11,966 nucleotides of DNA, taken from UBA4744 sp035282865. Lineage in GTDB: Bacteria > Actinomycetota > Acidimicrobiia > Spongiisociales > UBA4744. The notes under the pieces were generated by a model. It did not search any database and had not been told where the DNA came from. It saw only the letters and a program-made list of their open reading frames with translations. The stretch is from contig DATEVB010000047.1 in NCBI GenBank assembly GCA_035282865.1, positions 1-11,966 of the forward strand. The letters run 5' to 3'. Position numbers and translations under genes: made by a program. Positions 5,885 to 11,966 of this stretch are shown in pieces (position 1 is the first letter of the stretch; every line of letters starts with the position of its first letter).

Positions 5885-6303
5885 CCCTCAGCAGGCGGAT
5901 TGTCCTCGTCTGGCTCGTCGGCCACCGCTTCGGCGATTTCCTCAGCGGCGTCGTCGACGGACGCCTGGCCGGCTTCGGCTTCCAGGTCGGACTGGGTGCG
6001 GCCGATGGCCCGCTGGAATGCGTCGCCAATCTCCTGGAATGTTGCGCCGAATGCTGCCAGCAGCGAGTTCGCCGCCGCCTTGGCGTCGTCCTTCACCTCC
6101 GCGTCGCGGAACGCGTTGCCAACCGACGAGAACGCGGTATCGACCTCGTCGGCCACCTTCTTGAAGGCCTGCTCGGACTCTTCGGTCGCCTCTCCGGTTT
6201 CCGCTCGCTCCGCTTCGAGCTTGCGGTAGTGGTCGCGGAACTTGTACCCCAACTCTGTGAACTTCTCTCCTACTTCCCTCCACGCCGATTGGACGTCGCC
6301 CAT
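5881..6303 (-). CDS. Hypothetical helical acidic protein, 140 aa
   Basis: A small soluble protein that looks almost wholly alpha-helical and lacks Cys. The N-terminal part (about 1-45) has a WREVGEKFTELGYKFRDHY amphipathic pattern. The middle (about 45-110) continues with helices such as ALLAAFGATFQEIGDAFQRAI-like residues. The last ~30 residues are Asp/Glu-rich and probably disordered. Actinobacterial proteins of this general plan are common and uncharacterised; I propose no function. Start choice: the frame stays open up to 6483, but ATG at 6303 has an excellent ribosome site (AAAGGAG, about 6 bases upstream), and the longer version would run through the divergent exonuclease gene. It is the first gene of a pair with the 173-aa protein (4-base ATGA overlap) and is divergent from the exonuclease. 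Confidence 0.82.
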   Translation of the reverse strand: MGDVQSAWREVGEKFTELGYKFRDHYRKLEAERAETGEATEESEQAFKKVADEVDTAFSSVGNAFRDAEVKDDAKAAANSLLAAFGATFQEIGDAFQRAIGRTQSDLEAEAGQASVDDAAEEIAEAVADEPDEDNPPAEG

Positions 6304-6329
6304 GGTCGCTCCTTTACTATCGGGTCCAT
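6270..6329 (-). other. Possible 19-codon upstream ORF with a perfect Shine-Dalgarno
   Basis: On the minus strand AAGGAGGTGA (6336-6345) lies 6 bases before an ATG at 6329. This opens a 19-codon frame (MDPIVKERPWATSNRRGGK) that stops at 6270, 31 bases inside the 140-aa gene and out of frame with it. Any transcript of the 140-aa gene starting inside the divergent exonuclease gene would carry this site. It could be a translated overlapping leader, but the Shine-Dalgarno is also simply the complement of exonuclease codons 3-6, so chance is a real alternative. Confidence 0.25.
6315..6320 (+). promoter_or_regulatory. Probable -10 box giving a leaderless exonuclease mRNA
   Basis: TACTAT matches the -10 consensus at five of six bases and is followed by exactly 7 bases before ATG at 6328, so transcription would start at the A of the start codon. 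No Shine-Dalgarno precedes that ATG. A possible -35 TTGGAC (6289-6294) stands 20 bases upstream, which is longer than ideal. The box touches the ribosome-binding site of the divergent 140-aa gene on the other strand. Confidence 0.5.
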
Positions 6330-7200
6330 GCGACTTCACCTCCTTGATGCTACCTATGAGCTGTTCCGGGCGTTCTACGGTGGAGGCCCACCCCGGCACG
6401 CACCCGACGGCCGCCAGGTGAAAGGCGTGGTCGGCATCATTGAGTCGACCTTGTCGCTGTTGCGTCAACCGGACGTCACCCATGTTGCGGCGGCTACCGA
6501 TCAGGTGATCCGTTCGTTTCGCAATGACCTCTTTGACGGGTACAAGACGGAGGCGGGAATGGATCCGGACATCCTGGCCCAGTTCCCTCTGGCCGAACGT
6601 GCTCTCGAGGCGCTCGGAGTGGTGGTTTGGAGGATGGAGGAATTCGAAGCCGACGATGCGTTGGCGACAGCAGCCTTACGGTTCTCCGACGAGGTGGAGC
6701 GGGTGGTGATCCTCACGCCCGACAAAGATCTTGCCCAATGTGTTGTGGGGGACCGGGTGGTGATGTTCGATCGGCGGCGCGAGCTTGTCATCGACGAGGA
6801 CGGCGTGTGGGAGAAGTTCGGTGTCGGTCCTGAGTCGATTCCCGATTATCTGGGTTTGGTGGGCGATACAGCCGACGGTTTCCCGGGCGTTCCTTCGTGG
6901 GGGGCCAAGTCGGCCGCCACGCTGCTGGCTCGCTACGTCCATTTGGACCGCATTCCTCCCGACTGTGCGGATTGGGCCGTGAAGGTGCGAGGAGCGGAGC
7001 GATTGGCGGCCAACCTGCGCGAGCACCGCCGGGAGGCGGATCTCTACCGGCATCTGGCCACGCTGCGACGGGATGTTCCGCTCGGCGAAACCCTCCAGGA
7101 CCTCGAGTGGCGAGGGGTGCGTCGCGCCGCATTTTTCGAGTTGTGCGAAGAATTGGGTTTCAGCGAAGTCCGGAACCGGCCTCACAAATGGGCGGAGTAG
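6328..7200 (+). CDS. Stand-alone 5'-3' exonuclease (PolA N-terminal-like, PIN/H3TH)
   Basis: 290-aa metal-dependent 5' nuclease matching the N-terminal exonuclease domain of DNA polymerase I without the polymerase. Such enzymes remove RNA primers and 5' flaps during replication and repair. Seen: N-terminal LLDATYELFRAFY with metal ligand D7; RSFRNDLFDGYK at 62-73, the usual conserved Arg/Lys patch that guides the 5' end; EEFEADDALA with E107, D109 and D110; LTPDKDL with D132 and D134; and the helix-3-turn-helix GDTADGFPGVPSWGAKSA (179-196) with D180 and D183. All expected acidic ligands seem present. The start is ATG at 6328; the frame is open from 6229, but upstream codons would overlap the divergent gene and the MRLHLLD start matches the family's first strand. 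Probably leaderless. A heptad array begins inside its stop codon. Confidence 0.92.
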   Translation: MRLHLLDATYELFRAFYGGGPPRHAPDGRQVKGVVGIIESTLSLLRQPDVTHVAAATDQVIRSFRNDLFDGYKTEAGMDPDILAQFPLAERALEALGVVVWRMEEFEADDALATAALRFSDEVERVVILTPDKDLAQCVVGDRVVMFDRRRELVIDEDGVWEKFGVGPESIPDYLGLVGDTADGFPGVPSWGAKSAATLLARYVHLDRIPPDCADWAVKVRGAERLAANLREHRREADLYRHLATLRRDVPLGETLQDLEWRGVRRAAFFELCEELGFSEVRNRPHKWAE

Positions 7201-7233
7201 TTCGTGGCTCGTAGTTGGCAGGTGGCAGTTGGC
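7199..7233 (+). repeat. Degenerate heptad array at the exonuclease stop
   Basis: The clearest array in the window. Five exact 7-base units start at 7199, 7206, 7213, 7220 and 7227. The third and fifth are identical (AGTTGGC), and the first (AGTTCGT) uses the last two bases of the TAG stop codon. The transcript could also fold GGCAGG (7217-7222) onto CCTGCC (7254-7259) with further wobble pairs, but no U-tract follows. The remaining bases up to the kinase gene (7234-7317) show no convincing promoter. Confidence 0.7.
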
Positions 7234-7317
7234 GACAATGGGATGCCTGGTTGCCTGCCGTGACGACGCCCGATTCTCTCGACAATCTGTCCTGTTTCTT
7301 TCAGTTTCGGCCGCCGG

Positions 7318-8865
7318 ATGCCGAACCCAATGGGGATGAAGAGGCTTTCCGCGTCCAAAGGTCGAGATCGCGACGGCAAGCGTGCCGTCTCGATAGCCGG
7401 CGGGGCGGTGGCGGCCGTGATGTTCCTGGCCTTGGCCTTGGTTTTCACCAACGCCTACGGGTCTGAACAAGTCGCTGCCAACGCCCGGGCACTGCACTGG
7501 ACCAATGCCACCCTCGGCTCGGCGTCCATTGCTCGCGCCTCCAATGCGCAGGCCGCCGTGTTCGCCGTCGACCAACAACTCGGTGTTGCCGATGCTGAGG
7601 CGGTCGGGCGGGCCCGCGACGAAGCAGGCGCCAACCTGGCCAATCTCGAGGTCTGGGTCGATGGCTGGGATGCTGCTTTCTCCGATCCGGACACCATGAG
7701 ACTGCTCGATGAGTTCGTAGCCACCAGCAGCCAGATCTTGACCCTCCTCGACTCCGGGAACGTCAAAGACGCTGTACAACTGCTCAACGGTCAAGCCGAG
7801 AAGCAGCACGCCTCCCTGACCATCGCGCTCGAGAGCGCCCAGCAGGACATCACCGAGGAAATCGACAACACGGAAGCCCTGGCGGGGTTAGTGGCAACGA
7901 TCACTCGATTCCTGGTGACCCTGCTCATTCCGGTTGGCACGATCCTCATCTACCGCTGGCTCGTCCACCGCCAGGCAATGCGCGGCAACCTGGCGCTGCA
8001 GGTCATGCTGGAGGCCGAACGGAAGCTCCGCAAAGCCCGTGATGAATTCATCGCCAACATCTCCCATGAGATCCGTACTCCGCTCACCAGCATCTACGGT
8101 TTTTCGGAGGTGCTGATCGAGGAGGGTCTGGTTGATCCGGAGATGGCTATGGAGTTGATAACGCTCATCAACGGTGAGAGTGTCGAGCTTTCACGTATGG
8201 TCGAGGACCTGTTGACGGCAGCCCGACTGGACGCCAACGTCCTCAACTTCAAGCACGAGGCAGTGTCGATTGCCGACGAGATCCACACGGTAACCGCTCC
8301 CATGATCAGAGGTGGAGCCGAGCTGCAGGTCGACGTGCCCCGGGTCATGATCTGGGCTGACCAGATGCGGTTCCGTCAGGTCATCCGCAACCTGGTCTCC
8401 AACGCCATCAAGCATGGCGGTGATCACGTGACGATCTCGGGTCGCTCCGACGGTGCCCGATTCCTGCTCACGGTCGCCGACGATGGCCCTGGTGTCCCCG
8501 ACGAGATCGAGGGTCGGATCTTCCAACGGTTCGTCCATGAGGGAGCCGAGCCGTTGCTGACGGGAAGCGTTGGCCTGGGTCTGGCCATCGCCAAGATGCT
8601 GAGCGACGAGATGGAAGGCGATCTCACCTATGAGCGAGTCGACGGCGAGACCCGTTTCGTGCTGAGCCTGTTGCGGGCCACCGAGGCATTGGCCCGGGAA
8701 CCGGAATTCGCAGAGGATTCACCGGCTACCACCTATGCCGGCACCGGCAGGCTGGGCGGCATCGCAGCCGGCTTTGCGGGGGCCGGCGGCAAGAAGCAAC
8801 GACCCGAAAGGGGAGCGGAAGGGAGCGATGTCCTGGCAGCAGGCGATCCCTGGACCGGCCGATGA
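7318..8865 (+). CDS. Membrane sensor histidine kinase
   Basis: Two-component sensor kinase, 515 aa. Order: short basic N-terminus; TM1 about 24-46; an extracytoplasmic, mostly helical sensor region about 47-187 without Cys (four-helix-bundle-like); TM2 about 188-214; a short coiled linker; HisKA with phospho-acceptor H250 in NISHEIRTPLTSIYGFSEVL; then HATPase with N-box RNLVSNAIKHGG (N358, N362), G1 DDGPGVPDE (388-396), F-box IFQRF (401-405) and G2 GSVGLGLAIAK (416-426). The C-terminal ~55 residues are Ala/Gly-rich and not part of the catalytic core. Start uncertain: in-frame ATGs at 7318, 7330 and 7336, none with a normal Shine-Dalgarno; 7336 (MKRLSASKG) looks at least as natural. The stop overlaps the next start by 4 bases (ATGA). 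No response regulator is adjacent, so its partner is elsewhere or just beyond the window. Confidence 0.93.
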   Translation: MPNPMGMKRLSASKGRDRDGKRAVSIAGGAVAAVMFLALALVFTNAYGSEQVAANARALHWTNATLGSASIARASNAQAAVFAVDQQLGVADAEAVGRARDEAGANLANLEVWVDGWDAAFSDPDTMRLLDEFVATSSQILTLLDSGNVKDAVQLLNGQAEKQHASLTIALESAQQDITEEIDNTEALAGLVATITRFLVTLLIPVGTILIYRWLVHRQAMRGNLALQVMLEAERKLRKARDEFIANISHEIRTPLTSIYGFSEVLIEEGLVDPEMAMELITLINGESVELSRMVEDLLTAARLDANVLNFKHEAVSIADEIHTVTAPMIRGGAELQVDVPRVMIWADQMRFRQVIRNLVSNAIKHGGDHVTISGRSDGARFLLTVADDGPGVPDEIEGRIFQRFVHEGAEPLLTGSVGLGLAIAKMLSDEMEGDLTYERVDGETRFVLSLLRATEALAREPEFAEDSPATTYAGTGRLGGIAAGFAGAGGKKQRPERGAEGSDVLAAGDPWTGR

Positions 8866-11837
8866 AGTCGCCGACGCGATTCACCGCGGTGGTTCTGATT
8901 GTCTGCTTTGTCGCATCCGCCCCACCCCCTCTGGGCGCGGCCACAACCACCACCTTCCGCGACGAGTTCAACAACATCAGCTACAGCGGTGACGACGGGA
9001 TGGGGGGATCGTGGGCCGGTGCATGGTGGGAGACTGATCCAAGTGTTGACCCGGGTGCAGATGACATAACTGTGCAAGCAGATGGTGCGGAGGTCTACGC
9101 CCTCCGGTTCAATAACACGGGTTCCGGTGACTATGTCGAGCGGATCGCCGACCTATCCGCCTACGACTCCGCCACTCTCGTGTTTGAGTACCGGCGAGAG
9201 AACACCGACCTCGACTTTTCCTTCAAGGCCTCGGTATCGGCCAACGGTCCGGCCGGCCCGTTCACCGAGGTCTACAGCATCGCCGGTGGGAATGACGCCG
9301 TGTATTTGGCGACGACCGTCATTGACATAACAGCCTACCGGTCGGCCAACACCGCAATCCGGTTCTCACACGAGAACGGACTGCTGGATACCGGCCGGGA
9401 CTTCTTCCTCGACAACGTCGAGATCTCGGCATCTTCCGGGAACCTTCCGCCGGTCGCCGTCGACGACCCGGACCCCGCGGTCGATCCGGTCTACTACTTG
9501 GTGAGAAAAGGCATGTCGAGGTCGCTTGCCGTGCTCTTCAATGACACCGATCCGGAAGGCGACCCGTTAACAGTTATCTCCGCTGGTTCGGGTGCCAACG
9601 GTGGCACCATTGCGGTGGCCGGAGACGGGCTCTCGGTGACCTACTCGCCACCCGACCCCTCGTATGTCGGACCCGACAGGTTCTCGTACACGATTTCCGA
9701 TGGCAACGGTGGTACTGCGTCGGGTTCGGTCGATGTTGTGGTAATCGATAAGTTGGCCGATCTGCTCGTCGTGTCGATCAGCGCCGATCCCGTCAACCCG
9801 TTGCAGGGTTCCCCGTTTGATCTCGTCGTGGTCATCGAGAATGCGGGGCCCGACAGTGCCGCTAGTGCGCAACTCACACTGCAATTCACACCGGGCCTCG
9901 CCTACCTGTCCGGGACGGTCGACAACGGTGGCACGTGTGCCGAGCCGGTGCCCGGTTCAGGCACCGTGGTCTGCACAGACGGCAATCCACCGGGGGACTC
10001 TCAGCCTCGGGTCACCACGGTCACCGTGATCTCGTCGGCCCCCGGGCCGCACACCATCACGGCTGTGGCCGGATCGAACGACATCGATCCGGAACCCTCC
10101 AACAACCTTGGACAGCTGACCTTGGCAACGGCAAACCGCGCCCCTGATGCAGTCGATGACGCCGAAACGACCGCAGAGCAAACTCCGGTGACGATCGATG
10201 TGCTGGGCAATGATTCCGATGCGGATCTGGATCCGCTGGTGGTGGATTCGGTGACCCAGGGAGCCAACGGGTCGGTGGTGAACAATGGGTCGGATGTGAC
10301 CTACACCCCCAAACCGGACTGGAGCGGGGTCGACGCCTTCATGTACACGATCTCCGACGGCAACGGTGGCTTGGATTCGGCAGATGTGACCGTGACGGTC
10401 ATTGCCAGGCCCAACCAGCCGCCGGTCGCCGGCGACGACCTCACCCTCACTGATGAAGATGTGGCTGTGAACATTCCGGTGCTGGCCAACGACTCCGACC
10501 CCGATGGCAATCCCGTGACGGTCGGTACCGCCAACCAGGGGGCGCACGGCTCGGTGACCACGAGCGCTACCAGCATCACCTATGAGCCCGAACAGGACTG
10601 GTTTGGGATCGACTCCTTCGGCTACACGATCACGGACGGCCACGGCGGGACGGCTACCGCGGCAGTCGTAATAACCGTCAGACCTGTCAACGACGCACCG
10701 ACTGCCCGCCCCGACAGTCAGAGCACACCGGAAGGCGTTGCCGTCACCGTTCCGGTGCTGGCCAACGACATCGATGCCGACGGCGATTTGCCGGTCGTGG
10801 CAAGCATCTCTCAGGGGAGCCACGGCGTTACAACGACCGATGGGGTGAACGTCGGCTACGCACCAGCTTCCGGCTGGTCCGGCACCGATTCATTCGAGTA
10901 CACGATCACCGATGGGCAGGGCGGATTCGATACCGCCACGGTGACTGTGGCGGTAACGGCCACGGACGATGGTTCCGAGGTGCTCGGGGCGGTGGGGGCT
11001 GGGAACCGGCCCCCCGTTGTCACGGTGGTCGGCGAAACGACCGTGGCGGATGGCCACCCCCTCAGGCTCGAGATCACCGCCGAGGACCCGGACGGTGATC
11101 AGGTCTCGATTTCGGCAGCCGGTCTGCCGGCCTGGGCAAGCGTGGTTGATTACGGCGACGGTCGGGCGATGATCACCGGGATCCCGAGATCCGAGCCGGT
11201 CTCGTCGAGCAAAGTCACGGTCACCGCCGCGGACGGGAAGGTCACAGTCGGTGTGACGTTGACCATCGAGGTGATCGGTGTCAATCGGCCGCCGCGGATC
11301 GGCCCGGTCACTTTCCAGGGTGTCAATCCTGGTGGATCGTTCACCTTTACGATCAATGCGTTCGATCCGGACGGCGACCCCCTGAAGATCACCGCCGACG
11401 GACTGCCGGCGTGGGCCACCCTGACCGACTACGGCGGCGGGAGCGCAACCATCAGCAGCAATGGAGTTCCGGATGATGTGATTGGGTTCTTGTCGATCGT
11501 TATCTCTGTCACGGACGGCGAGACGACGGTCACGTCGCATCTGGAGCGATCCATCGACGACCTGCGTAACGGCCGGCCTCCTGCATTGACCCATCAGGCG
11601 TTTGAGATCGAGGGCGCCGACGCTCTCGTGGCTACCGCGCTGCGGCCGCGGATGGCGATACCCGATCCGCCCCGTACCCTCCTGACACCCCGGGAGGGTC
11701 TGTCGGTCGCTTTTGGGTCGGCCGTTGAGACACTCAAGAGCCAGATTGCTCCCACTCTGGTTCTCGGTGTGGTGATGGCATGGATGCTGATGATCGGTGT
11801 GGGCCGCCCCAAAGACGAGGAAGAGCAGGCGGCGTAG
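8862..11837 (+). CDS. Large secreted, membrane-anchored multi-Ig/cadherin-like surface protein
   Basis: 991 aa. Signal peptide about 1-28 (hydrophobic VVLIVCFVASA, cleavage near LGAA). Residues 30-190: one jelly-roll-like domain beginning FRDEF and ending FFLDNVEIS, as in MAM or carbohydrate-binding folds. Then come modules joined by N-x-P-P-type linkers: 194-296 cadherin-like/Big_9; 297-424 DUF11-like, with two Cys about 13 residues apart (a likely disulfide); three Big_9-like modules starting at N425, N518 and N610; and two putative-Ig modules starting at N715 and N808, each with GLPAWA. Ca-binding-type acidic loops recur (DTDPEGDP, DSDPDGNP, DIDADGD, DPDGDQ, DPDGDP). Residues about 962-981 form a single C-terminal membrane segment followed by the short acidic tail DEEEQAA; no LPxTG motif is seen. 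Likely role: adhesion or cell-surface structure. ATG at 8862 overlaps the kinase stop (ATGA), so the two are probably co-translated. Family names are from pattern memory. Confidence 0.9.
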   Translation: MKSPTRFTAVVLIVCFVASAPPPLGAATTTTFRDEFNNISYSGDDGMGGSWAGAWWETDPSVDPGADDITVQADGAEVYALRFNNTGSGDYVERIADLSAYDSATLVFEYRRENTDLDFSFKASVSANGPAGPFTEVYSIAGGNDAVYLATTVIDITAYRSANTAIRFSHENGLLDTGRDFFLDNVEISASSGNLPPVAVDDPDPAVDPVYYLVRKGMSRSLAVLFNDTDPEGDPLTVISAGSGANGGTIAVAGDGLSVTYSPPDPSYVGPDRFSYTISDGNGGTASGSVDVVVIDKLADLLVVSISADPVNPLQGSPFDLVVVIENAGPDSAASAQLTLQFTPGLAYLSGTVDNGGTCAEPVPGSGTVVCTDGNPPGDSQPRVTTVTVISSAPGPHTITAVAGSNDIDPEPSNNLGQLTLATANRAPDAVDDAETTAEQTPVTIDVLGNDSDADLDPLVVDSVTQGANGSVVNNGSDVTYTPKPDWSGVDAFMYTISDGNGGLDSADVTVTVIARPNQPPVAGDDLTLTDEDVAVNIPVLANDSDPDGNPVTVGTANQGAHGSVTTSATSITYEPEQDWFGIDSFGYTITDGHGGTATAAVVITVRPVNDAPTARPDSQSTPEGVAVTVPVLANDIDADGDLPVVASISQGSHGVTTTDGVNVGYAPASGWSGTDSFEYTITDGQGGFDTATVTVAVTATDDGSEVLGAVGAGNRPPVVTVVGETTVADGHPLRLEITAEDPDGDQVSISAAGLPAWASVVDYGDGRAMITGIPRSEPVSSSKVTVTAADGKVTVGVTLTIEVIGVNRPPRIGPVTFQGVNPGGSFTFTINAFDPDGDPLKITADGLPAWATLTDYGGGSATISSNGVPDDVIGFLSIVISVTDGETTVTSHLERSIDDLRNGRPPALTHQAFEIEGADALVATALRPRMAIPDPPRTLLTPREGLSVAFGSAVETLKSQIAPTLVLGVVMAWMLMIGVGRPKDEEEQAA
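10134..10988 (+). repeat. Three tandem Big_9-like coding modules
   Basis: Modules of about 276-290 bases start at 10134, 10413 and 10689. Each encodes an N-x-P opening, a V-x-V-L-x-N-D acidic loop, a Q-G-x-x-G turn, a W-x-G-x-D/W-F-G-x-D strand and a Y-T-I-x-D-G ending. They are similar in protein but well diverged in DNA, so they are old duplications rather than recent slippage. A fourth, more distant relative lies upstream at about 9441-9749. Confidence 0.7.
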
Positions 11838-11840
11838 CAC

Positions 11841-11868
11841 GCATTGAGGTTCGAGGTTCAAGTCCGGC
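11841..11868 (+). repeat. Degenerate heptad array after the surface-protein gene
   Basis: Four in-phase units start at 11841, 11848, 11855 and 11862, only three bases after the TAG stop. The second and third are GGTTCGA and GGTTCAA. It shares phase with the other arrays and its last pair resembles that of the array after the aldehyde dehydrogenase. The G-rich strand is again the sense strand of the gene that has ended. Confidence 0.6.
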
Positions 11869-11882
11869 TTCCCGGGGGTTGA

Positions 11883-11923
11883 CTTCATCGGATCTTCATC
11901 CTGGACCCGGCCGCTCCTTCATC
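11883..11923 (+). promoter_or_regulatory. Direct repeats resembling a response-regulator (PHO-box-like) site
   Basis: CTTCATC occurs exactly at 11883-11889, 11894-11900 and 11917-11923. The first two are 11 bp apart; the third is 23 bp further. Tandem 11-bp-period 7-mers with 4-base spacers are the usual layout of OmpR/PhoB-family sites, and the word is close to the actinobacterial PhoP consensus (GTTCACC-like). It lies upstream of a gene that begins at or just past the window edge. The identity of the regulator is inference. Confidence 0.4.
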
Positions 11924-11951
11924 TGCGTGTCCGATGCTTCTGATATCAGCC

Positions 11952-11958
11952 AAGGAGG
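11952..11958 (+). promoter_or_regulatory. Strong ribosome-binding site for a gene starting at the window edge
   Basis: AAGGAGG is followed by eight bases (CAGAAAGA) that end the window, so a start codon at or very near 11967 is expected. The gene itself is not visible. Confidence 0.6.
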
Positions 11959-11966
11959 CAGAAAGA

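Noticed and set aside
6229..6327. Longer version of the exonuclease starting at 6229
   Set aside because: The added residues overlap the divergent gene and do not resemble the family; MRLHLLDA at 6328 is the expected first strand.
6304..6483. Longer version of the 140-aa protein starting at 6483
   Set aside because: It would overlap the exonuclease gene for most of its extension; ATG at 6303 has an excellent AAAGGAG site.
6676..7809. Long antisense frames across the exonuclease and kinase, and at 9957-10823 and 10890-11888 in the surface gene
   Set aside because: Each lies wholly or almost wholly opposite well-supported genes and has no recognisable domain; typical of high-GC DNA.
11855..11865. 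GGTTCAAGTCC resembles a tRNA T-arm
   Set aside because: No acceptor, D or anticodon stems around it; the match arises from the heptad consensus.
1..11966. Mobile element or genomic island
   Set aside because: No transposase, integrase, flanking direct repeats or clear shift in composition; ParA alone is not enough evidence.

Overview
The window is high-GC DNA. It uses GTG and TTG starts as well as ATG, genes overlap by 4 bases at three junctions, and one hypothetical protein has a strongly actinobacterial look. I infer an actinomycete (Actinomycetota), possibly an uncultured lineage such as Acidimicrobiia. The phylum is a reasonable inference; anything finer is a guess. I see no tRNA, rRNA, transposase, phage gene or CRISPR array.

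Layout. (1) 5-1494, plus strand: a ParA-type ATPase overlapping by 4 bases a protein with a disordered N-terminus and what look like two tandem ribbon-helix-helix domains. Together they resemble a ParA plus RHH-partner module. A hairpin built on the second gene's stop codon follows. (2) 1628-5255, minus strand: an uncharacterised 330-aa protein, a two-domain 3-mercaptopyruvate-type sulfurtransferase, and an aldehyde dehydrogenase. (3) 5363-6303, minus strand: an overlapping gene pair, a helical acidic 140-aa protein and a 173-aa beta-rich protein. It is divergent from (4) 6328-7200, plus strand: a stand-alone 5'-3' exonuclease (PIN/H3TH, like the N-terminal domain of PolA). Only 24 bases separate the two start codons. 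(5) 7318-11837, plus strand: a membrane sensor histidine kinase overlapping by 4 bases a 991-aa secreted, C-terminally anchored protein made of cadherin/Ig-like modules. No response regulator is visible. (6) 11838-11966: leader of a next gene lying just outside, with 11-bp-spaced direct repeats like a response-regulator box and a strong Shine-Dalgarno.

The most unusual signal lies between the genes. Nearly every intergenic stretch carries a degenerate tandem array of 7-base units with rough consensus RGTTSGN, read in one fixed phase. The arrays sit in or just after stop codons: after the RHH gene, the sulfurtransferase, the aldehyde dehydrogenase, the exonuclease and the surface protein, with a possible remnant after the 173-aa gene. 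In these cases the G-rich strand is the sense strand of the gene that has just ended. One further array lies in opposite orientation to its neighbour, forming an inverted pair with a 10-bp stem between two minus-strand genes. I know of no named element that matches, although heptanucleotide short tandem repeats are known in other bacteria such as cyanobacteria.

Functionally, the kinase and surface-protein genes are probably co-translated and may form a sensing or adhesion unit. The ParA and RHH genes form a segregation or positioning unit. The sulfurtransferase, aldehyde dehydrogenase and exonuclease look like housekeeping genes.
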